A stretch of 64,000 bases of DNA, taken from the NCBI GenBank assembly GCA_014904845.1, contig MU119227.1, forward strand, positions 1-64,000. The letters are read 5' to 3'. This document shows positions 62,001 through 64,000 of this stretch, one piece after another. A program made the translations under genes and the position numbers. Position 1 is the first letter of the stretch; each line of letters begins with the position of its first letter. This DNA comes from Acephala macrosclerotiorum. Lineage: Eukaryota > Ascomycota > Leotiomycetes > Helotiales > Mollisiaceae. The notes under the pieces were generated by a model. That model worked only from the letters and a program-made list of their open reading frames with translations, was not told where the DNA came from and made no database searches.

Positions 62001-64000
62001 TTGTACGACGGAACGTCTCTCAAGTCCATTCACGAGGATATTCAGAGAGCATATAACGATCAAGTCTCTCAGCGACCAGACTTCAAGCCGTACTTAGAGC
62101 AAGTCTTCCAATCGACGTCAGAAGAGGCCAAGAAGTTCTGGAGGACCACACTATCGAGTCTACCACCTGCCCAATTTCCCAGAAAGACCGAGGTTGAGGG
62201 TGCCGAAGGCTCCATGCGAATCGAGAGACGTTCTCGTATTTCTTTGAAGGATGTCGAGGCACTGTGTAAATCCTCACGTATCACCCTCCAGACACTCGGA
62301 CAGACATGCTGGGCTCTCGTTCTGTCTCATCTCATGGGCCAGCTCGACGTGGTGTTCGGATCAGTTCTCTCATGTCGCGACTCCGAAGAAGCGGGCGAAG
62401 TCATGTTCCCGCTGATGAACACTGTGGTCGTGCGATCCGTTATTCATGGTACATTAGATGAGATGCTCAAATATGTGCAAGATATGAGCCATACGACAAG
62501 ACAATATCAGCATTTCCCACTTAGCACAGCTCAAGCTTATGCACTTGCCTCCAGACAAGATTCTGAGAGAAAGGATACGACGTTGTTTGATACGCTGTTC
62601 ATCTACCAGGGTCGTAGGTCTGCCAAAGAGGAAGGAAAGTTGTATGAGTCGGTCTATGGAGCTTCTGATGTTGAGTTCCCGGTCTGCGCTGAGATGGAGA
62701 TTGTGGATGATGAATACATTTCTTGGACGACGGCTTGCAAGTCTATTGCGAGAGATGCCGCGGAGACCGAGGGAGTCATCAATGCGTTAGAGGCTGTGCT
62801 GGAACGAATCATCGCGGATTCAAATGCTCAAACCATCGTGTCGGACGCTGACGGTATTTCTGTGTGCGGACTACCAAAATTCATGATGCACGAGACAGAA
62901 CCCAAGAGGGCGATGCCTCAAATTGCTAATGGAACAAGTGACGAATGGTCGAGCACTGAATTAGCACTTTGCAAAGCACTCCATGAGCTGTCGAACGTTC
63001 CTGAAGATCAGATCAAGAAAGACACATCAATATTCCACCTTGGTCTTGACTCGATTCTTGTGCTCAAGCTTCCGGCTTTACTGAAGATATATAATATTCA
63101 GCTCAGTGTCTCGGATATTCTCAGAGAGCAGACGGTATTTGCTATGGCGAATGCTGCTTTATGCTCAACTGCCGGGACGAATGGAACTCTCGACGTTGAT
63201 GGTATCCTGACAAAATCGATGGAGTCAATCGACATAGCACCTGATCTAGAGACGATTGAACGAGAAGTCGGAGAAGTGGCTTATACAATGCCTGCTACGG
63301 CTGGAGAGGAGTATATGGTCAGGCAGTGGCGGGTTTCTCGAGATGCGATGTTCTATCAGACTTTCACATATGCTCTTCTTGGACCTGCCAAGAAGAAGAG
63401 ACTTGAGAATGCCTGGCAGACGTTGCTGGCGAATCACGATATTCTTCGTACTGGATTCCTGGAGATTGGATCACAAATCGTTCAAGTTGTTTTCAAAAAT
63501 CCAAGGAACGATATCATCTACTACTCGAGCAACGGATCTCGGCCAGCCACACGAAAAGCGAACTCGGACCTCAGACTGCCACCGTTGAACCTGGTTGTTG
63601 AAGATGCCGATGCAGATTTGGTCACCTTAAAACTGGTACTTCATCACGCTATGTACGATGGTATCAGTCTTCCGATTCTGATCGAAGAGCTACAGTCTAT
63701 GTATAATGGACAGCAACCTCAAATATTTGATCTTAGCTTCAAGTCATTTGTCGCTGAAACAATCTCTTCATCCTTAGCTGGAACTACAAAAGGAAAATGG
63801 ACATCCTATCTCCAAGGCGAGACATTGTACCCCACCAAGACATCAGTCTCAACAACTCCCTCAAAGGTCAAGGAGAGGACAGAGGTTTTCCACCCCTCTA
63901 ACAAAATCAAGCCTCTCAACAAGTTCGCACAATCAAACGGCCTAACAATCGACGCCGTATTTCTGGCTGCCGTAGCCAAGATTCTCGCTCATCGTGTCCA
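50091..64000 (+). CDS. sidC: SidC-like ferrichrome-type NRPS, 3' end beyond window
   Basis: One uninterrupted frame from ATG 50091 covers at least 4,636 residues. Domains in order: A1 (YTSGSSGKPKG about residue 179), T1 (Ser about 566), C1 (HHALYDA about 755), A2 (FTSGSTGTPKG about 1223), T2 (about 1627), C2 (HHALYDG about 1818), T3 (about 2167), C3 (HHALYDA about 2359), A3 (YTSGTTGTPKG about 2826), T4 (about 3226), C4 (FHGLYDG about 3420), T5 (about 3761), C5 (SHALYDG about 3969), T6 (about 4321) and C6 (HHAMYDG about 4518), which is cut by the window edge. Three A domains with repeated T-C units and no thioesterase is the layout of ferrichrome synthetases, which cyclise with a terminal C domain. 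The expected product is a cyclic hexapeptide with three N5-acyl-N5-hydroxyornithines. A3 has NNKADSK in place of the usual GKxDR motif. Confidence 0.93.
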   Translation, partial: MDSSLSILNDPPKLFDGPQLLHHLIPWDKQLDACALDCTSDNRNKSYSYRELLSCADSLQARIQAALRAADAESSKQHIVPVLIPQSPGLYISQLAILRSGGAFCPINLDAPKERIKFVVSDVSANLIITTSTFKDIIFWEDGPKLILVDEFPDVEEEEAVEVKGARNARPEELAYVMYTSGSSGKPKGVAVSHLAVSQSLLAHERHIPQFKRFLQFAAPSFDVSVFEIFFPLIRGSTLVGCDRSQLLNDLPGIINKLNIDAAELTPTVVGSLLQKRSNAPGLKLLLTIGEMLTRPIVEEFGGSETKPNMLYGMYGPTEAAIHCTIYSKMEVSAKPGNIGIPFDTVSTFIAAASESLEDAANLKFLPVGELGELVLGGPQLAHGYLNRPEQNKAAFVKFEGRSYYRTGDKARQLENGTIEILGRISAGQVKLRGQRVELGEIEEAVYKHSGVKTVAALVLANVLLVFALVDDVNIKSEDVMRTCSEWLPKFMIPSEIILLEKFPYLPSGKVDKRKLESDYQEKRASMDHDDSTSINKTEQAVKHVLHEVLGSFPSNLRLGAVGLDSLRSIQVASKLRSQGYPVSTIAVLQADTLASLARVCETAAPEPPKAHSRNCKADSENVTAILNSYAKDVESSMPCTPLQTAMLSETAIDEKAYWNWIELNLSDIDDIEHVVETLHHLAQANPILRTGFAESQSSDGYVQVIWRSLDQSQIEQVEEFNYGFDKSKDASLHRPLRIQILRAPSGIEILIYLHHALYDAWSLELIMDDLDALLEERPLLDRAGFGDVVDAYTDGRLNVDDWGLKDYWKDHLAHLELGHIPNFHTEIGTPPALVMTNLETSISMTEIEKCSRSLSVSPQSIFQTAYALLLGSYLGSSDICFGLVFSGRTLPIAGIEDIVGPCIATLPVRIDLSTSSTLRDLVQELNTTTRKHLENSILPLRDIKACSGVHPRQLLFDTLLIWQQTLHGVYNRRERVSLVDTMDNLEFNLSLEIIPTPRNIELKANYQQALFPESQINLLLHSVEQLVRLIVDDSTAAIKSTFSRLCLNILSVENQTPDVALRSETLSSPVERIAVNDPDRPAINFATSIDGESIATHRVSYSQLNSRANQMGAYLSKQAVLPDELVCICMEKCSDLYVSILATAKVGAGYLPLTPDFPRERLEHILREARVKIVMAQSVSRPLFKSLQSVKVVYIDEAKFEQFPVENLPSRSAPDNVSYCVFTSGSTGTPKGVLVTQGNLLSNLDVLEELYPTSSDSRFLQSCSQAFDVSVFEIFFAWRVGSCICSATKDVLFQDIENAIRAFGVTHLSLTPTVAALVNPKNVPQVQFLVTAGEAVTQKVFNAWADKGLWQGYGPSETTNICTVNPRVSHRHAINNIGPPFRNTSAFVLASGPEFSLVPRGGVGEFCFGGSQVFRGYMDRSQEVSKIIEHPQYGKLYRSGDYGRLMPDGSLAFTGRKDDQVKIRGQRVELGEINNTMFRSNEVKDCVTMVIDGDTDNSQRLVCFWVSTVSTSEKLEFLKPEASVIERLYANLEGTLPAYMIPSALIPISFLPSTAQGKIDKRRLVQHFRELDVSYLDKTTQGAKEPQDHTWTDVESKIADAVATVTKLSHPEIYPDTSFFNLGIDSISAISLSRTLRQTLDFPVEISDILKFPSVTRLAQRVSSTLGEDQTARREPQRSVDFGFDEELRKSIAMRFENAGKSIQAILPCTPLQEAMLSAAEASPESLYDNKVVLQVHSNIQRLQVCWHEMVRRHEILRTCFVSTDTQIHPFVQVILQNHELVFGSAPKNNPLQELEPPYSLDFHESPDSFQLSISMHHALYDGVALAVLYEEVESLYHQESLPPPISFVPFLQAIEAMDLEESDRFWESTLSNCLATSLKARQPPTPSQQQIKTRVDRITAKSSLHLIQSSIKKHSTSLLAACHAAWASLLSEQVQETDVCFGNVVSGRTIPIEGIDRLVAPCFNTIPARLQDIHKLTYLEAFRKLQTLNADSIPFQHTPLRRIQSKFSPDGSRLFDTLFILQQPPRPLDSSIWAIEEDSGAMDFPLVCEVVPKHSDDTLEIILHSYTNVLSDDSAIDVLRSFEEKLRAALDNPRRQLMSAAVRDEILTKVRSSEEKGTQSLTTEAASKPMSEQEEELRDVVAAFTDVPIDKIGRDISIFRLGLDSISTVQVAARLRKQGHTVLASDILENPTIAQLSDFISHNEGQASQAEEYDFESFEKEFRRQVCAKNGINSDEVEAIRPCTAVQQGMLAQTMHSRGREYVNSVWFELLPDVDLSKLKHAWAVVCENHEMLRTGFCSTDDSRHPFAMVTYKPKSLSLPWFETEEAAVTSERMSRQPWTLHSSREEERQIIRFTAHHALYDAQSIQMILEDVAEVYANCQMTTRLPVASILSSILRHIQDDMEAKQKFWQRDENKIIVNRFPDLTPLRVSDDSSAVREVLSTASITDLEEHCRKLSVTMQAASQAAWARILAAYIGEASTTFGMTLSGRSVSEDADKISFPSIVTLPVRCDVTGSNADLLVRTMESNALLHKHQFTPLTSIQKWAGYPEGKIFDTLFAYQKLPSSEDETTPPWKIIEEEASAGYALSLEVQPANNNTLILRLTFRQDLIPVEHAELILRQYDAMLIDLLQNPDNPCDVVPRVVNELLSTTAAEEDVLPGPVTHLHEFVERGAQIWPNKTALEFATCLKPGNFKSRSWTYSQLDQEANKVAHLLLRNSVDPGEIVAICFDKCAEASFASIGILKAGCAFVALDPNAPADRLKFIVEDSAAKLVLTAGKPGQNLRGLLDKEIISLDSSDVLDGCSPERPELTRNITPGDTAYCLYTSGTTGTPKGCLITHENTVQFMLAFSKLFASHWGEDSKYLQFASFHFDVSVMEQFWSWSVGICVASAPRDLIFEDITGAIQQLQITHIDLTPSLARLIHPDDVPTLCKGAFITGGEQLKQEILDAWGEHAVIYNGYGPTEATIGCTMYCRVPKNGRPANIGPAYINVGSYVLKPGTEIPVLRGGIGELCVSGKLVGKGYLNRPDLTAERFPTLKAFDERVYRTGDLVRILHDGSFIFLGRADDQVKLRGQRLELSEINEVIKKGVSEVQEVVTLVLKHATQQKEQLVTFFVASSDDKGSLISTMRDACKSRLTGYMVPTHFIPIKKMPLNANNKADSKQLAAMYNELGVEELQKLSQSGQEDRKWSERERSVLDIVARALDVEAGTLTRSSNIFELGLDSISIIGFSRTLQNSGLENAKLSVVKSNPSIGTLVRALVENSAPDTQAENVFVAAKQYIAAFSQRHMVGVCKELGVESENVESVVPCTPVQEGMIYRFLESELPLYFNKFGFKLNDGVNWEKFVAVWERVVQRLEVLRIKFVATDDGFAQVVLRRVDGSWREAGIDYDTADKNLALKIPWKLEFDSGKASSLQIFHGLYDGNSLERLLRCVVDEYHGAEAEYGPSFTTSLPYGPLAQVPGAQEFWTQHLSGWQANELPVSSDSTSDIVSTRIITNITDLESFRKTLSVTPQAVLQAAWLSVLQTITSPDLTIGIVTSGRAIDFEGADKVIGPLFNTVPFHVEIENGVRSKELIERCHGWNLEMQNYQHTPLKDVQRWSPAKTGEVLFESLFVFQRGEGDEEDNGVWREKDGGQIAGYPLAFEATLSPDSERLELTIVAQGAVLSQEKANELLNSVESMLQDILSSEGKNVISVSRQENQKTPKTPGVNGAATAPTTNGTFIWTDDAQKIRAEIATLVKVSEDSIQEHSSIFELGLDSIDVIKLSSRLKKRAIEIAVSVIIKCQTIANMVGKISKGKGEKVVQGKTLDEMSRDLMAYLKGIGKLPEDVETVLPATPLQQSMVNGMINSGYKSYFNVDGFKLNDGIDAERLMEAVRTVVDQSPILRTTFVEIEDPKLPVAYAQLVHKMGSKYIIPSNTELPEGETFEAFMDRFKADSTAVASKTGALLQIQSISGRKSKYLVIAISHALYDGTSLKSIHEDIQRAYNDQVSQRPDFKPYLEQVFQSTSEEAKKFWRTTLSSLPPAQFPRKTEVEGAEGSMRIERRSRISLKDVEALCKSSRITLQTLGQTCWALVLSHLMGQLDVVFGSVLSCRDSEEAGEVMFPLMNTVVVRSVIHGTLDEMLKYVQDMSHTTRQYQHFPLSTAQAYALASRQDSERKDTTLFDTLFIYQGRRSAKEEGKLYESVYGASDVEFPVCAEMEIVDDEYISWTTACKSIARDAAETEGVINALEAVLERIIADSNAQTIVSDADGISVCGLPKFMMHETEPKRAMPQIANGTSDEWSSTELALCKALHELSNVPEDQIKKDTSIFHLGLDSILVLKLPALLKIYNIQLSVSDILREQTVFAMANAALCSTAGTNGTLDVDGILTKSMESIDIAPDLETIEREVGEVAYTMPATAGEEYMVRQWRVSRDAMFYQTFTYALLGPAKKKRLENAWQTLLANHDILRTGFLEIGSQIVQVVFKNPRNDIIYYSSNGSRPATRKANSDLRLPPLNLVVEDADADLVTLKLVLHHAMYDGISLPILIEELQSMYNGQQPQIFDLSFKSFVAETISSSLAGTTKGKWTSYLQGETLYPTKTSVSTTPSKVKERTEVFHPSNKIKPLNKFAQSNGLTIDAVFLAAVAKILAHRV

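Noticed and set aside
50100..63990. Many short open frames on both strands inside the NRPS
   Set aside because: They are shadows of one continuous frame from 50091 that carries ordered A, T and C motifs; none of the others shows a domain.

Overview
The window looks like nuclear DNA of a filamentous ascomycete (Pezizomycotina). Genes carry short introns with GT donors, CTAAC-like branch sites and AG acceptors. It holds a HET-domain gene, a degraded NACHT gene, an extremely AT-rich tract of the kind left by RIP, and a ferrichrome-type siderophore locus. The gene style would suit Leotiomycetes, but no species marker is visible. All exon borders were assigned by hand from reading frame and splice signals; none was tested against transcripts.

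Layout. 1-10 kb: a hybrid histidine kinase (1263-4695) and a large protein joining a kinase-like domain, a long disordered linker and a vWA-like domain (6370-10003). 10-25 kb is accessory in character: a broken NACHT/NLR-type gene (10685-13876), a wax-synthase-like membrane acyltransferase (14160-15582, minus), a fragment resembling the N-terminus of a fungal NUDIX protein, an intact HET-domain gene (17470-20074), an AT-rich element with terminal inverted repeats beside a small MITE (20.27-21.12 kb), a short protein starting like an NLR, and a glycosyltransferase remnant. 24-39 kb is a mixed set: a C2H2 zinc-finger protein, a DUF4291 protein, an FAD-linked oxidase, a disordered protein, a class V aminotransferase-like PLP enzyme, an Rqt4/TRIP4-type zinc-finger protein, a GH5 glucanase pseudogene, an NAD-dependent epimerase-type SDR and a methyltransferase pseudogene.

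40.5-64 kb is a siderophore locus: an L-ornithine N5-monooxygenase (sidA type, minus), a full-length ABCB transporter (minus) and a divergently transcribed giant NRPS (plus) that runs off the window. The NRPS reads A-T-C-A-T-C-T-C-A-T-C-T-C-T-C over at least 4,636 residues, as expected of a SidC/ferrichrome synthetase. The monooxygenase would supply N5-hydroxyornithine, an N5-acyltransferase not present here would acylate it, the NRPS would build the cyclic peptide, and the ABC protein could move the product. Five exact matches to ATCWGATAA, the published motif of the iron-responsive GATA repressor SreA, lie in the intergenic DNA of this locus, which suggests shared iron control.

Five genes or fragments are visibly broken or truncated (NLR, NUDIX-like, glycosyltransferase, GH5, methyltransferase). 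Several of their stops can be explained by single transitions. No tRNA, rRNA or CRISPR array was recognised.
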